Shown in pieces: positions 53,726 to 62,839 of a DNA stretch of 64,000 nt. How positions within the stretch are numbered: the stretch's first letter is position 1; every line of letters starts with the position of its first letter. The position numbers were made by a program, and so were the translations under genes. The notes under the pieces were generated by a model that did not search any database, had not been told where the DNA came from, and worked only from the letters and a program-made list of their open reading frames with translations. The DNA is from Rhizobium sp. JAB6. GTDB taxonomy: Bacteria; Pseudomonadota; Alphaproteobacteria; Rhizobiales; Rhizobiaceae. Where the stretch lies: assembly GCF_003024605.1 (NCBI RefSeq), contig NZ_PYJQ01000009.1, forward strand, positions 1,178,001 through 1,242,000. Direction: 5' to 3'.

Positions 53726-55672
53726 TCATCCAGCCTGTTTCACACGCATGTACCATTCCACAAGCCGCCGGACCTGACGCTCGGTGTAGCCCCGCGCCAT
53801 CATCCGTTCGACGAATTCGCCATGTTTCTTCTCCGTCTCCCCGTCCTTCTTGGAACCGAACGAGATGACGGGCAGAAGGTCCTCGACCTGGGAGAACATC
53901 CGCTTTTCGATGACTTCGCGGATCTTCTCATAGCTGGTCCAGGACGGATTCTTGCCGCCATGGCTCGCTCGTGCCCTCAGGCAGAATTTGACGATCTCGT
54001 TGCGGAAATCCTTCGGATTGGCGATACCGGCCGGCTTTTCGATCTTGGTGAGCTCCTGGTTCAGAAGCTCGCGGTCGAGAAGCTGGCCCGTATCGGGATC
54101 CTTGAAGTCCACATCCTCGATCCAGGCGTCGGCATAGTCGACGTAGCGATCGAAGAGGTTCTGGCCGTAATCCGCATAGGATTCCAGATAGGCCTTCTGG
54201 ATCTCGTTGCCGATGAACTCCGCATAGCGCGGTGCCAATTCACTCTTGATAAACTCGATATAGAGCTTTTCGGTTTCAAGCGGCAGCTGTTCCCGGCGGA
54301 TTGCCTGCTCCAGCATGTACATCAGATGCACCGGATCGGCGCCGACCTCGGTCGTATCGTAGTTGAAGGTCGCCGCCAGCACCTTGAAGGCAAAACGGGT
54401 GGAAGCCCCGTCCATGCCCTCGTCGACACCGGCCGCGTCGCGATATTCCTGCACGCTGCGGGCTCTCGGATCGGTCTCCTTCAGGCTCTCGCCATCATAG
54501 ACCCGAAGCTTGGAAAAAGCGGTCGAGTTCTCATGCTTGGAAAGCCGCGTCAGAACCGTGAAGCGGGCGAGTGTCTCCAGGGTCGACGGCGCGCAGGGCG
54601 CGTCGCTGAGCTCGGATTCCTCGATGAGCTTCTCATAGATCTTCTGCTCTTCGGTGACCCTGAGGCAATAAGGCACTTTCACCACGCAGATGCGGTCGAT
54701 GAATGCCTCATTGTTCTTATTGGCCTTGAAGGTCTGCCATTCCGACTCGTTTGAATGCGCCAGAATGATGCCGGAGAATGGTATGGCACCGATATTTTCC
54801 GTACCGATGTAATTGCCTTCCTGCGTCGCCGTCAGCAGGGGATGCAGCATCTTGATCGGCGCCTTGAACATTTCGACAAATTCGAGAATGCCCTGATTGG
54901 CGCGGTTCAATGCACCGGAATAGCTATAGGCGTCCGGATCGTTCTGCGCGAGACTTTCGAGCTTGCGGATATCCACCTTGCCGACCAGCGAGGAGATGTC
55001 CTGGTTGTTTTCGTCGCCCGGCTCCGTCTTGGCGACGGCGATTTGCCGCAGCCTTGAGGGCTGCATCCGGACGACGCGGAAGCGGGAAATATCGCCTTCG
55101 AACTCTTCCAGCCGCTTCAGGCACCAGGGGCTCATCAGGCCGGTCAGACGGCGGCGCGGAATGCCGTAGCGCTCCTCGATCATTGGCCCCATAGTGACGG
55201 GATCGAACAGGCTGAGCGGACTTTCGAAGACCGGGCTCAGCTCGTTTCCGGCCTTGAGGACATAGATAGGATGGACTTCCATCAGGGATTTCAGCCGCTC
55301 GGCGAGCGATGACTTGCCGCCGCCGACGGGCCCGAGCAGATAGAGGATCTGCTTCCGCTCCTCCAGACCTTGAGCCGCATGGCGGAAGAAGGCGACGATG
55401 CGTTCGATCGTCTCTTCCATGCCGAAAAAGCCGGAAAAAGCCGGATAAGTCCGGATGGTCCGGTTCATGAAGATACGTCCAAGCCTTGTATCTTTGGCCG
55501 TATCGATCAGCAGTGGTTCGCCCATCGCTGCCAGCAGCCGCTCCGCTGCATTTGCATACATGAGCGGATCGTCCCGGCACGCTTCCAGGTATTCTGAGAA
55601 TGACATCTCGACTTCGCGCCGTGCTTCAAAAGTACGGGCGAACGTGTTGAACAGAACATCGTTGTTTAACAT
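53726..55672 (-). CDS. prkA: PrkA-family serine protein kinase
   Basis: The 648-residue protein has an AAA-like N-terminal domain with Walker A GPVGGGKSSLAERL near residue 110, a Walker-B-like LAHSNESEWQTF segment and a C-terminal PrkA domain. It is a predicted cytoplasmic kinase or chaperone-like ATPase. It leads the operon with yhbH and spoVR. GAGGCG lies four bases before the ATG. The upstream 330-bp gap to tRNA-Phe holds its promoter. Confidence 0.93.
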   Translation of the reverse strand: MLNNDVLFNTFARTFEARREVEMSFSEYLEACRDDPLMYANAAERLLAAMGEPLLIDTAKDTRLGRIFMNRTIRTYPAFSGFFGMEETIERIVAFFRHAAQGLEERKQILYLLGPVGGGKSSLAERLKSLMEVHPIYVLKAGNELSPVFESPLSLFDPVTMGPMIEERYGIPRRRLTGLMSPWCLKRLEEFEGDISRFRVVRMQPSRLRQIAVAKTEPGDENNQDISSLVGKVDIRKLESLAQNDPDAYSYSGALNRANQGILEFVEMFKAPIKMLHPLLTATQEGNYIGTENIGAIPFSGIILAHSNESEWQTFKANKNNEAFIDRICVVKVPYCLRVTEEQKIYEKLIEESELSDAPCAPSTLETLARFTVLTRLSKHENSTAFSKLRVYDGESLKETDPRARSVQEYRDAAGVDEGMDGASTRFAFKVLAATFNYDTTEVGADPVHLMYMLEQAIRREQLPLETEKLYIEFIKSELAPRYAEFIGNEIQKAYLESYADYGQNLFDRYVDYADAWIEDVDFKDPDTGQLLDRELLNQELTKIEKPAGIANPKDFRNEIVKFCLRARASHGGKNPSWTSYEKIREVIEKRMFSQVEDLLPVISFGSKKDGETEKKHGEFVERMMARGYTERQVRRLVEWYMRVKQAG

Positions 55673-56006
55673 GGCGCCTCGGTAGCTTGCTATTGCAATT
55701 AACGCCGGCTTTTACGAGATCACTTGATCCCGCTGTATCTAAAGTGCGGTATGACTCGCTTCGAATCAATAGGTGATCTGTCAATAATTCGTACGCTTGA
55801 TTCCAAATGTCATCAATATCTTGATGGGGTCATGCACCGAATTAATGAAACGCAACCACAGGATTGTTGTTGCCACACAACGCACCCACTGGTTATGCAA
55901 CCTCCGTCAGCCTATGGCCGCGTATTCCTGCGAATACACGATCGCAGCGATGAACTGATCGAAGCCAGCGTCAAGCTTCATTGTCCGTATGATTGGGGAG
56001 AAAAGA
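55673..56006. other. Intergenic region between prkA and tRNA-Phe
   Basis: The 334-bp stretch has lower GC than its neighbours and no convincing coding frame. It holds the prkA promoter and a small hairpin (GTATTC-CTGC-GAATAC near 55923-55938). No sigma-54 or EcfG promoter pattern is evident. A small RNA cannot be excluded. Confidence 0.5.
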
Positions 56007-56082
56007 TGGTGCCCAGAGCCGGAATCGAACCAGCGACACGCGGATTTTCAATCCGCTGCTCTACCAACTGAGCTATCTGGGC
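56007..56082 (-). tRNA. tRNA-Phe (GAA)
   Basis: The minus strand reads GCCCAGATAGCTCAGTTGGT at the start, anticodon stem/loop GCGGATTGAAAATCCGC with anticodon GAA, T-arm GGTTCGATTCC, and acceptor end TCTGGGCACCA. The 76-base cloverleaf is complete and CCA is encoded. Confidence 0.97.
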
Positions 56083-56232
56083 ATCCGTGCTTCACGTCCA
56101 AGAAGGAGCCTTAGAAGGCACCGGGCGGTTGGTTCGCCCCAGAAGCGAGCGGGGTTATAGCATCTTGTTCGGCCATGTCCAGCCGCAAATGACTCTTTTT
56201 TGACAGGAAATGGAATTTTGCCAATTCCCGAA

Positions 56233-56264
56233 CAAAAAGAAGGGGTTCGCAACACCGAACCTCT
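56233..56264 (-). terminator. Rho-independent terminator after yacG
   Basis: GGGGTTCG (56242-56249) pairs with CGAACCTC (56256-56263) with G-U closings. On the minus strand it runs into TTCTTTTTG. It ends the maf-yacG transcript. Confidence 0.75.
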
Positions 56265-56278
56265 TTGGAAATCCGTAT

Positions 56279-56494
56279 TCAGTCCTGATCGGAGCCGTCG
56301 GCCTTCGTCTCGTCCTCGCTGACGGGAATGGCATAGGAGCCGTTGAGCCACCGGGAAAGATCGACGGATCGGCAGCGATCCGAGCAGAAGGGGTAATGTT
56401 CACGCAGCGAAGGACGGCCGCATTCCGGACAGGGACGCGTCTTTCGCAGCGGTTCGACCTTCGAACCGACCTTGATCTCTTCAGCTTTCGTCAT
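56279..56494 (-). CDS. yacG: YacG-family zinc protein (DNA gyrase inhibitor)
   Basis: The 71-residue protein has a zinc-binding pattern CPEC (near residue 22) and FCSDRC 15 residues later, exactly the YacG spacing. YacG can inhibit DNA gyrase in E. coli. The ATG at 56494 is preceded by AAGGATAG and begins 5 bp after the maf stop. It is the last gene of the murA-to-yacG block. Confidence 0.92.
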   Translation of the reverse strand: MTKAEEIKVGSKVEPLRKTRPCPECGRPSLREHYPFCSDRCRSVDLSRWLNGSYAIPVSEDETKADGSDQD

Positions 56495-56499
56495 GACAA

Positions 56500-57120
56500 C
56501 TATCCTTCCTGCCATCCGGCGTGGACATCGAAGCCCTCGCCTACCAGCAGCAGCATGGTTTCATAAAGCGGCAATCCGACGACATTGGTGTAGGAACCGA
56601 CAAGTTTCTGCACGAAGGAACCGGCAAGCCCCTGAATGCCATAGGCTCCCGCCTTGCCCCGCCACTGGCCGGAGGCAAGATACATATCGATATCCCGGCG
56701 GGAGAGACGCTTGAAGCGAACCTTGGTTTCCACGACCTTCTGGCGAGCCTTGCGGTCCGGCGTGATCAGGCAGATGCCGGTATAGACGACATGGCCGCGG
56801 CCGGAAAGCAGATGCAGGGCCGCAGCCGCCTCGTCGACGAATTCCGCCTTCGGCAGGATGCGCCGTCCGACGGCGACCACCGTATCGGCGGAAAGAATAT
56901 AGCTCCCCTGCCAGGCGGCGTCGCTCTTGATGGCCGCAAAGGCGGCATCGCCCTTCTCAGCCGAAAGACGCCGCGCCAGCGAGCGCGGATGCTCCGACTT
57001 CTTCGGCGTCTCATCGATATCCATGGGCATGAGGCGCGCGGGCTCTATGCCTGACTGATGCAGGAGCTCGACGCGACGCGGCGATCCGGAGGCCAGTATC
57101 AGCTTATGTTTCAACGCCAT
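56500..57120 (-). CDS. maf: Maf-family nucleotide pyrophosphatase
   Basis: A 206-residue protein of the Maf/YceF family with the signature [12 protein letters not shown] (residues 8-19) and conserved Asp in SADTVVAVG. Maf proteins hydrolyse non-canonical nucleoside triphosphates, limiting their incorporation. The start MALKHK at 57120 is preceded by a weak GAG. It lies downstream of infA after a 113-bp gap that contains a palindromic repeat. Confidence 0.92.
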   Translation of the reverse strand: MALKHKLILASGSPRRVELLHQSGIEPARLMPMDIDETPKKSEHPRSLARRLSAEKGDAAFAAIKSDAAWQGSYILSADTVVAVGRRILPKAEFVDEAAAALHLLSGRGHVVYTGICLITPDRKARQKVVETKVRFKRLSRRDIDMYLASGQWRGKAGAYGIQGLAGSFVQKLVGSYTNVVGLPLYETMLLLVGEGFDVHAGWQEG

Positions 57121-57150
57121 CAGATCTCGACCTGTCATGCGGGAATGAGA

Positions 57151-57230
57151 GCCGGTTCTGGAGCATGATGCCGAAAAGTGTCAGAGGTTTTCGGACGACA
57201 TCATGCTCTGATCTATGCTTCCAGAACGGC
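57151..57230. repeat. Palindromic intergenic element between infA and maf
   Basis: Nested inverted repeats: GCCGGTTCTGG/CCAGAACGGC outside, GAGCATGATG (57161-57170)/CATCATGCTC (57199-57208) inside and CCGAAAAG/TTTTCGG innermost. GAGCATGATG-CCGAAAAG is a motif I recognise as widespread in rhizobial intergenic regions. It could fold into a long RNA stem. Confidence 0.75.
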
Positions 57231-57233
57231 GGA

Positions 57234-57452
57234 CTATTTGAAACGATAGGTGATGCGGCCCTTGGTCAGGTCGTAAGGGGTCATTTCCACCAGCACCTTA
57301 TCGCCGGCCAGAACGCGGATGCGGTTCTTGCGCATGCGGCCGGCGGTGTGGGCGATGATCTCGTGCTCGTTTTCCAGCTTCACGCGAAAGGTCGCGTTCG
57401 GCAGGAGTTCGGTGACGACACCGGGAAATTCGAGGACTTCTTCTTTCGGCAT
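57234..57452 (-). CDS. infA: Translation initiation factor IF-1
   Basis: The 72-residue OB-fold protein binds the 30S A site. [20 protein letters not shown] and [20 protein letters not shown] (without the last residue) show the complete family pattern. AAGCTTTAAT precedes the ATG at 57452; a longer in-frame start is unlikely. It lies inside the conserved alphaproteobacterial block, downstream of the phosphatase-like gene. Confidence 0.97.
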   Translation of the reverse strand: MPKEEVLEFPGVVTELLPNATFRVKLENEHEIIAHTAGRMRKNRIRVLAGDKVLVEMTPYDLTKGRITYRFK

Positions 57453-57593
57453 TAAAGCTTCTTTTCCTGTCGGTTGGGGCGGCGCCCATGCCAAAAAGCG
57501 GGGGTCGCCGGAAATTTGCGCGGAAACTACACAATCGCCGCGGTTTTGTGAACCTCGTTGATAAGGGTTTCTGCATTAGTTTCATTCGCAGCT

Positions 57594-58076
57594 CTATAGC
57601 GAGCCGCGATGTTCCACCAGCCTGCTCTCGATCAGGCCGAGAAGATAGTCCCTCACGCCGCGATAGGCATCCAGAATTTGCTCGCGCGTTCCGTCCGTCG
57701 CGGATGGGTCTATCGTCGGCCAATAGATGACGTCGACGGCATTGGCGCGCGTCAGTTCCAGCGCGGCATGATGCGCCTCGGGAGAGAGCGTGATGATGAC
57801 ATCGAAGAAATCATCCTCCAGCTCCTCCATGGTCTGCGGCTGGCGGCGGCCGAGCGAAAGCCCGATCTCGGAAAGCACGATATCGACGAAGGGATTGCGC
57901 TCGCCGGCCCGCACCCCCGCCGAGGCGATATAAGTGCCCTGCGGCAGCATCTGCCGGGCGATCGCCTCGGCCATGGGCGAGCGGATGGCATTGAGGCCGC
58001 ACATGAAGAGGATGGCGCCGGGGGATTTGCCCCCGGGCGATCCGCCATTGTGCTCGATCGCCTGCGGCTCGTCCAT
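57594..58076 (-). CDS. Low-molecular-weight phosphatase/ArsC-like protein
   Basis: The 160-residue protein has the P-loop CGLNAIRS (Cys26, Arg32; C-X5-R) and a catalytic-Asp loop DPSATDGT near the C-terminus, as in low-molecular-weight tyrosine phosphatases. The second P-loop Cys (CxGNxCRS) is absent, replaced by Ala. The start is taken as ATG 58076; a GTG at 58085 would overlap the UPF0262 stop (GTGA). Database names for such genes are often arsenate reductase-like; actual arsenate activity is uncertain. Confidence 0.85.
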   Translation of the reverse strand: MDEPQAIEHNGGSPGGKSPGAILFMCGLNAIRSPMAEAIARQMLPQGTYIASAGVRAGERNPFVDIVLSEIGLSLGRRQPQTMEELEDDFFDVIITLSPEAHHAALELTRANAVDVIYWPTIDPSATDGTREQILDAYRGVRDYLLGLIESRLVEHRGSL

Positions 58077-58081
58077 AGCAG

Positions 58082-58555
58082 TCACCCGCGCCAGTAGAGC
58101 ACGCAGACGAGCGTAAAGAGCCGGCGCGCCGTATCGAAATCCACGCTGATCTTGCCGTTCAGCCGGTCCATCAGCGTCTGCGAGCCTTCGTTGTGAATAC
58201 CGCGCCGCCCCATGTCGATCGCCTCGATGCGGCTTGGCGTGGCCGAGCGGATCGCCTCGTAATAGCTTTCGCAGATCATGAAATAATCCTTCACGATGCG
58301 GCGAAACGGCGTCAGCGACAAGATATGGGTAGCGACAACACCGCCGTCTTCCATGCGGATATCGAAAACCAGCTTCTGATCGACCAGCGAAAGATTGAGC
58401 AGATAGGGGCCGCCCTCATGCCCGACGGGAGTGAAGCTGTTTTCCTCGATGAGGTCGAAAATGGCGACGGCGCGCTCATGCTCGACATCGGGCGTCGAGC
58501 GGCCGATCGTGTCGTCCAGGACCACATCGCTCAGCCGGAAGACGCCCTTGGCCAT
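58082..58555 (-). CDS. UPF0262 family protein
   Basis: A 157-residue cytoplasmic protein of the UPF0262 family, which is largely restricted to alphaproteobacteria. Landmarks are [40 protein letters not shown] and the end [12 protein letters not shown]. Function unknown. It sits 3 bp after hisD and overlaps the phosphatase-like gene, so all are co-translated. Confidence 0.92.
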   Translation of the reverse strand: MAKGVFRLSDVVLDDTIGRSTPDVEHERAVAIFDLIEENSFTPVGHEGGPYLLNLSLVDQKLVFDIRMEDGGVVATHILSLTPFRRIVKDYFMICESYYEAIRSATPSRIEAIDMGRRGIHNEGSQTLMDRLNGKISVDFDTARRLFTLVCVLYWRG

Positions 58556-58558
58556 GCC

Positions 58559-59857
58559 TTACCCCTCGAGATTGAGGCGGATCGCAACCGACCGCGCATG
58601 GGCATCCAGCCCCTCGGAATTGGCAAGCGCGATCGCCGCCGGCCCGAGTGCGCGAAGCTGCTCCGGCCCAACCCGCAGGATCGACGTGCGCTTGACGAAA
58701 TCGAGTACCGAGAGCCCGGAGGAGAAGCGCGCGGAGCGAGCCGTCGGCAGCACGTGGTTCGAGCCGCCGACATAGTCGCCGATCACCTCCGGCGTATGAC
58801 GGCCGACGAAGATCGCGCCCGCATTGCGAACACCGGCCAAGAGCGGCTCAGGATCGTCGACCGCCAGCTCCAGATGCTCGGCCGCGATGCGGTTGGCAAG
58901 CGGTACCGCCTGCTTCAGATCGGAGACCAGGATGACGGCGCCGAAATCGCGCCAGCTGGTTGCCGCCGTCTGCGAGCGGCTGAGCTGCTTCAACTGCCGC
59001 TCGACCGCCGCTTCCACCGCCCGGCCGAATTCGGCATCGTCGGTAATGAGGATTGATTGCGCGCTTTCATCGTGCTCGGCCTGCGCCAGAAGATCGGCGG
59101 CGATCCAGTCGGGATCGTTATTCTTGTCGGCGATGACGAGCACTTCGGACGGGCCCGCGATCATGTCGATGCCGACGGTGCCGAACACCTGGCGCTTGGC
59201 GGCCGCCACATAGGCATTGCCGGGGCCGGTGATCTTGTAGACCGGCTTGATCGTCTCGGTGCCATAGGCGAGCGCTGCAATCGCCTGCGCGCCGCCAATG
59301 CGGTAGATCTCCTCAACGCCGGCCATACGGGCGGCAGCAAGCACGGCCGGATTGACGGCGCCGCCTGAGGCCGGCACGACGATGACGACGCGCTCGACGC
59401 CGGCGACCTTGGCCGGCACGGCGTTCATCAGCACCGAACTCGGATAGCTCGCCGTGCCGCCCGGCACATAGAGGCCGACAGCTTCGATCGCCGTCCATCG
59501 TGACCCCAGACCGACGCCGAGATCGTCTTCATAAATATCGTCCTTCGGCAGCTGCCGGCGGTGATGCGATTCGATACGGGTGGCGGCGACCTTCAACGCG
59601 CCAAGCACTTCGGCCGGAACAGCGGCAATCGCCGCATCGATCTCGGCTTCGCTGACGCGCATCGGCGTTACGGCGAAATCGACGCCGTCGAATTTTTTGG
59701 AATAGTCCGCAAGGGCGGCGTCGCCGCGCGACCGCACATCGTCGATGATGCCGCGCACCACCGCATTCACATCCTCGGACACTTCCCGCTTGGTCGTCAG
59801 GAATGCGGCGAACTGCTGCTCGAACCCTTCCGACGCCTGATCCAGCCAGATAGCCAA
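58559..59857 (-). CDS. hisD: Histidinol dehydrogenase
   Basis: The 432-residue enzyme makes L-histidine from L-histidinol in two NAD-dependent oxidations, with zinc. GLYVPGGTASYPSSVLMNAV, AGPSEVLVIAD and AEHLELAVDDPE are typical. The best start is a TTG at 59857 with AAGGATT eight bases upstream (product begins MAIWLDQA); no good ATG or GTG is near. It lies between the DUF2948 and UPF0262 genes and is away from other his genes. Confidence 0.93.
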   Translation of the reverse strand: MAIWLDQASEGFEQQFAAFLTTKREVSEDVNAVVRGIIDDVRSRGDAALADYSKKFDGVDFAVTPMRVSEAEIDAAIAAVPAEVLGALKVAATRIESHHRRQLPKDDIYEDDLGVGLGSRWTAIEAVGLYVPGGTASYPSSVLMNAVPAKVAGVERVVIVVPASGGAVNPAVLAAARMAGVEEIYRIGGAQAIAALAYGTETIKPVYKITGPGNAYVAAAKRQVFGTVGIDMIAGPSEVLVIADKNNDPDWIAADLLAQAEHDESAQSILITDDAEFGRAVEAAVERQLKQLSRSQTAATSWRDFGAVILVSDLKQAVPLANRIAAEHLELAVDDPEPLLAGVRNAGAIFVGRHTPEVIGDYVGGSNHVLPTARSARFSSGLSVLDFVKRTSILRVGPEQLRALGPAAIALANSEGLDAHARSVAIRLNLEG

Positions 59858-59916
59858 ACTGATAATCCTTCCATCGAGGCCGCCTTCAGCAGCCGCATTC
59901 AACCGTTCTGAGCCTA

Positions 59917-60357
59917 TCAACCCGCATCCGGATGTCGAGGCTTGTGGGCCGTTTCCCACGCGCCGCCGATATCCGCAAGCTGCGCCTCGATGCATTCGAC
60001 ATCGAGCGCGATCGTGGCATTGGCGGCAAGGGCAAGCTCGATCGTGCCGTCAGGCCCCTCGCCCTTCTGCTCGAAGCGGATCGCGAGCAGCGACAACACC
60101 TCGTCGCGCTTGCGCCGGTCGATGCCAGTGGACCGCACGGCCTTGACGCGCTTGAACACCAGCGCCGAACGATGGCGTTCATAAGGCTTGTTGCGCCGAT
60201 CCGACTGCTCCCAGACGAAACGATTGGCTGCGAGCGAAAACTGCTCCTGCTTCGGCGCAAAGGACATGTCGCCGACCTTGAAGACGCTATCCTGCATATA
60301 GGCAGAGATGACATCCAGGTCCTCGGTGTCGAGTGCCATTAGCTTGAGATCGCTCAT
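59917..60357 (-). CDS. DUF2948 family protein
   Basis: A 146-residue soluble protein. The sequence DLKLMALDTEDLDVISAYMQ at the N-terminus and RFVWEQ after it are DUF2948 family signatures. Function unknown; in alphaproteobacteria it is usually next to murA and hisD, as here. The ATG at 60357 follows GAAGGACG. It ends 59 bp before the hisD start. Confidence 0.9.
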   Translation of the reverse strand: MSDLKLMALDTEDLDVISAYMQDSVFKVGDMSFAPKQEQFSLAANRFVWEQSDRRNKPYERHRSALVFKRVKAVRSTGIDRRKRDEVLSLLAIRFEQKGEGPDGTIELALAANATIALDVECIEAQLADIGGAWETAHKPRHPDAG

Positions 60358-60471
60358 TCGTCCTTCATCTCCGATCGCGCCGGTCAAACGGCCGGCAAAT
60401 GCCATTGCCGAGATTTCCCTGTGCGAGATTTCCCTATGATGGACATAAAATGGGAGCGCAAAAGACGCAAC

Positions 60472-60494
60472 CGAAGAAAGCGGGCTTGCCCGCT
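60472..60494 (-). terminator. Hairpin after murA
   Basis: AGCGGGC (60479-60485) pairs with GCCCGCT (60488-60494). The minus-strand tail reads TTCTTCGG, a short U-rich run. It lies 72 bp after the murA stop. Confidence 0.6.
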
Positions 60495-60566
60495 CTCTTC
60501 GCGCCGACGGGTGGAAAAGGACACGTCGCGCAAAACTTTGTCGCGACTTTGCGACAGAGACAGGCC

Positions 60567-61859
60567 TTAGTCGCTGATGCGCTCGATCACTGCGCCGCAG
60601 CGCGTCAGCTTGTCTTCCAGCCGCTCGAAACCGCGATCCAGGTGATAGATGCGCGACACCACCGTCTCGCCTTCGGCGGCAAGACCGGCGATGACGAGCG
60701 AGACGGAGGCACGAAGGTCGGTCGCCATCACGGGGGCGCCCTTCAGCTTCTGCACGCCCTCGATGCGCGCGGTCTGGCCTGCCAGCGAGATCTTGGCGCC
60801 GAGGCGGGCAAGCTCCTGCACATGCATGAAGCGGTTTTCGAAGATGGTCTCGGTGATGTGCGAAATGCCGCCGGAGCGGGTCATCAGCGCCATGAACTGC
60901 GCCTGCAGGTCAGTCGGAAAGCCGGGGAACGGATCGGTGGTGACGTCGACCGGCTGGATGCCGCCGCCATTGCGCATGACTCGGATGCCGTTATTGGTGG
61001 GCGAAACCGTGGCGCCGGCGCGGCGCAGGCTTTCGAGCGCGGTGTCGAGCAGCGCCACATCGGTGTTTTCGAGCGTGACATCGCCGCCGGCCATGGCGAC
61101 GGCCATGGCATAGGTGCCGGTCTCGATCCGGTCGGGCAGCACGCGGTGGCGGGCGCCGGAGAGCGAGGTGACGCCTTCGATGGTGATCGTGCTGGTGCCG
61201 GCGCCGGAGATCTTGGCACCCATGGCGATCAGGCAGTTGGCGAGATCGACGATCTCCGGCTCGCGAGCCGCATTGCCGATGATCGTAGTGCCGCGGGCAA
61301 GCGTGGCGGCCATCATCAGCACATGCGTCGCGCCGACGGAAACCTTCGGGAAGTCATAGCGGGCGCCGATGAGGCCGCCCTTCGGCGCGGTGGCGTTGAT
61401 ATAGCCGCCGTCGATTTCCATAGTGGCGCCGAGCGCCTGCAGGCCCTCGATGAAGAGATCGACCGGACGCGTGCCGATGGCGCAGCCGCCGGGCAGCGAG
61501 ACGCGCGCCTGGCCCTCGCGGGCGAGCAGCGGCCCGATGACCCAGAAGCTCGCGCGCATCTTGGCGACGAGCTCATAAGGCGCGGTCGTATCGACGATGG
61601 TGCGGCAGGTGAAATGGATTGTGCGGGAATAGCCGTCTTCCTGGCGCTCGCGCCGGCCGTTGACGGCGACATCGACGCCGTGATTGCCGAGGATGCGCAT
61701 CAGAAGCTCGACATCGGCGAGATGCGGCACGTTTTCGAGGGTCAGTGTATCGCTTGTCAGAAGCGAGGCGATCATCAGCGGCAGGGCGGCATTCTTGGCG
61801 CCGGAGATCGGAATGATACCGTTGAGCTCATTGCCGCCGACAATCCTGATACGATCCAT
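60567..61859 (-). CDS. murA: UDP-N-acetylglucosamine 1-carboxyvinyltransferase
   Basis: First committed step of peptidoglycan synthesis: transfers enolpyruvate to UDP-GlcNAc. The 430-residue enzyme contains catalytic Cys126 ([15 protein letters not shown]) and Lys22 (SGAKNAALP). It opens with [14 protein letters not shown] at 61859. The Cys form predicts fosfomycin sensitivity. It leads the conserved minus-strand block but has its own hairpin 3' end. Confidence 0.97.
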   Translation of the reverse strand: MDRIRIVGGNELNGIIPISGAKNAALPLMIASLLTSDTLTLENVPHLADVELLMRILGNHGVDVAVNGRRERQEDGYSRTIHFTCRTIVDTTAPYELVAKMRASFWVIGPLLAREGQARVSLPGGCAIGTRPVDLFIEGLQALGATMEIDGGYINATAPKGGLIGARYDFPKVSVGATHVLMMAATLARGTTIIGNAAREPEIVDLANCLIAMGAKISGAGTSTITIEGVTSLSGARHRVLPDRIETGTYAMAVAMAGGDVTLENTDVALLDTALESLRRAGATVSPTNNGIRVMRNGGGIQPVDVTTDPFPGFPTDLQAQFMALMTRSGGISHITETIFENRFMHVQELARLGAKISLAGQTARIEGVQKLKGAPVMATDLRASVSLVIAGLAAEGETVVSRIYHLDRGFERLEDKLTRCGAVIERISD

Positions 61860-62003
61860 ATAAGCAATACGGGCGAGGCCCGCCTTTCCTGATAGTCCCG
61901 GGCGCCTTGAGTGCCGGCGCCAGGTTTCGTGCACCTTGGTAAAAGGCGCTCTTTAGACGAAATAGATTAACGCATCAATTCGTTTGATGATGGGCGACAT
62001 CAA

Positions 62004-62300
62004 TCATTGCGATTCGTCCCTTTTTGCGGCGGTTTCAGCACTATTCACAGGCTTTGCCGCCGGCAGCCCATCCGTCTCGTCGGCCTGCCCGGCACGCCGC
62101 GCCCGCACCTGCTGCTTGCGGCGGGACAGGTTCTCCCGCAGCTTCTGCGCGGCACGCTCGCGCCGCCGATCCGCTTCCGTGACCTGCTTGCCGCCCACGG
62201 GCGCACCCGCTTCATCGCCAAACCCGTCACCTGCCCCACCGGGCGCCGAACCGCCCCGCAAAGCCCGCCCACCATCGATTTTCGTCTTGTCCGCAGCCAT
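62004..62300 (-). CDS. Basic hypothetical protein
   Basis: A 98-residue hydrophilic protein with an Arg-rich helical segment (ADRRRERAAQKLRENLSRRK) and Gly/Ala-rich flanks. It has no signal peptide or Cys. It may bind nucleic acid, judging by charge only. The start MAADKTKID at 62300 is the most likely; an open frame continues to 62366. It is upstream of murA on the same strand, with a 144-bp gap. Confidence 0.7.
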   Translation of the reverse strand: MAADKTKIDGGRALRGGSAPGGAGDGFGDEAGAPVGGKQVTEADRRRERAAQKLRENLSRRKQQVRARRAGQADETDGLPAAKPVNSAETAAKRDESQ

Positions 62301-62456
62301 GATTTTCCCATAGCGGAAAACGCCTGCCTTCAAAAGACCGACACATTTTTTCCAGCTATCTTTCAAAGAACTTGCAATTTGCGGCTTGCACTCCGCCCCG
62401 ACCTATGGCAATAGCCGCCTCGCCCAATACGGCGCACTTAAGTGGCGCCACGGAAT

Positions 62457-62531
62457 GCTGCTATAGCTCAGGGGTAGAGCACTCCCTTGGTAAGGGAGAG
62501 GCCGAGAGTTCAAATCTCTCTAGCAGCACCA
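62457..62531 (+). tRNA. tRNA-Thr (GGT)
   Basis: The 75-base gene opens with GCTGCTATAGCTCAGGGGTA, has an anticodon stem-loop CTCCCTTGGTAAGGGAG with anticodon GGT, T-arm GAGAGTTCAAATCTCTC and acceptor TAGCAGCACCA. CCA is encoded. The region after it changes character, and a tRNA gene is a common island attachment site. Confidence 0.96.
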
Positions 62532-62683
62532 GTTTTCCCCCTGAAAATGCTGAACATTCTGGTTCTCAAGGGTTCCGTAACCGCTCACGGGTACACGCAT
62601 AGTTTTGAGAATGGCCCAGCCGAGCAAAGATGCACAGACCGCGGTCTAAGAATATCTGCGTAATTTTGACCCGATAAAGCCCA

Positions 62684-62839
62684 CTAATATTCCTCGGTGT
62701 CAAATCCTCGGATAAGCTTCCACATTAGACGGATTTCGGCATTGTCTCCCCGTCGGACTTGTAGTCGTTTTGCAACCGTGCTCCGCGAGGTCCGTATGTT
62801 CTTCGTATCGTCGTAAAACACGACGTTCCTGTCCGCCAT
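62684..62839 (-). CDS. Possible small basic protein (uncertain)
   Basis: A 51-residue frame (MADRNVVFYDDTKNIRTSRS then a basic tail ending RGFDTEEY) ends 152 bp after tRNA-Thr. There is no good ribosome binding site, and the frame extends upstream to 63082 without a better start. It could be a fragment of a decayed gene. Confidence 0.3.
   Translation of the reverse strand: MADRNVVFYDDTKNIRTSRSTVAKRLQVRRGDNAEIRLMWKLIRGFDTEEY

Noticed and set aside
55724..56071. Plus-strand 115-residue frame before yacG
   Set aside because: Its 3' part is antisense to the tRNA-Phe gene, so it cannot be a real protein gene.
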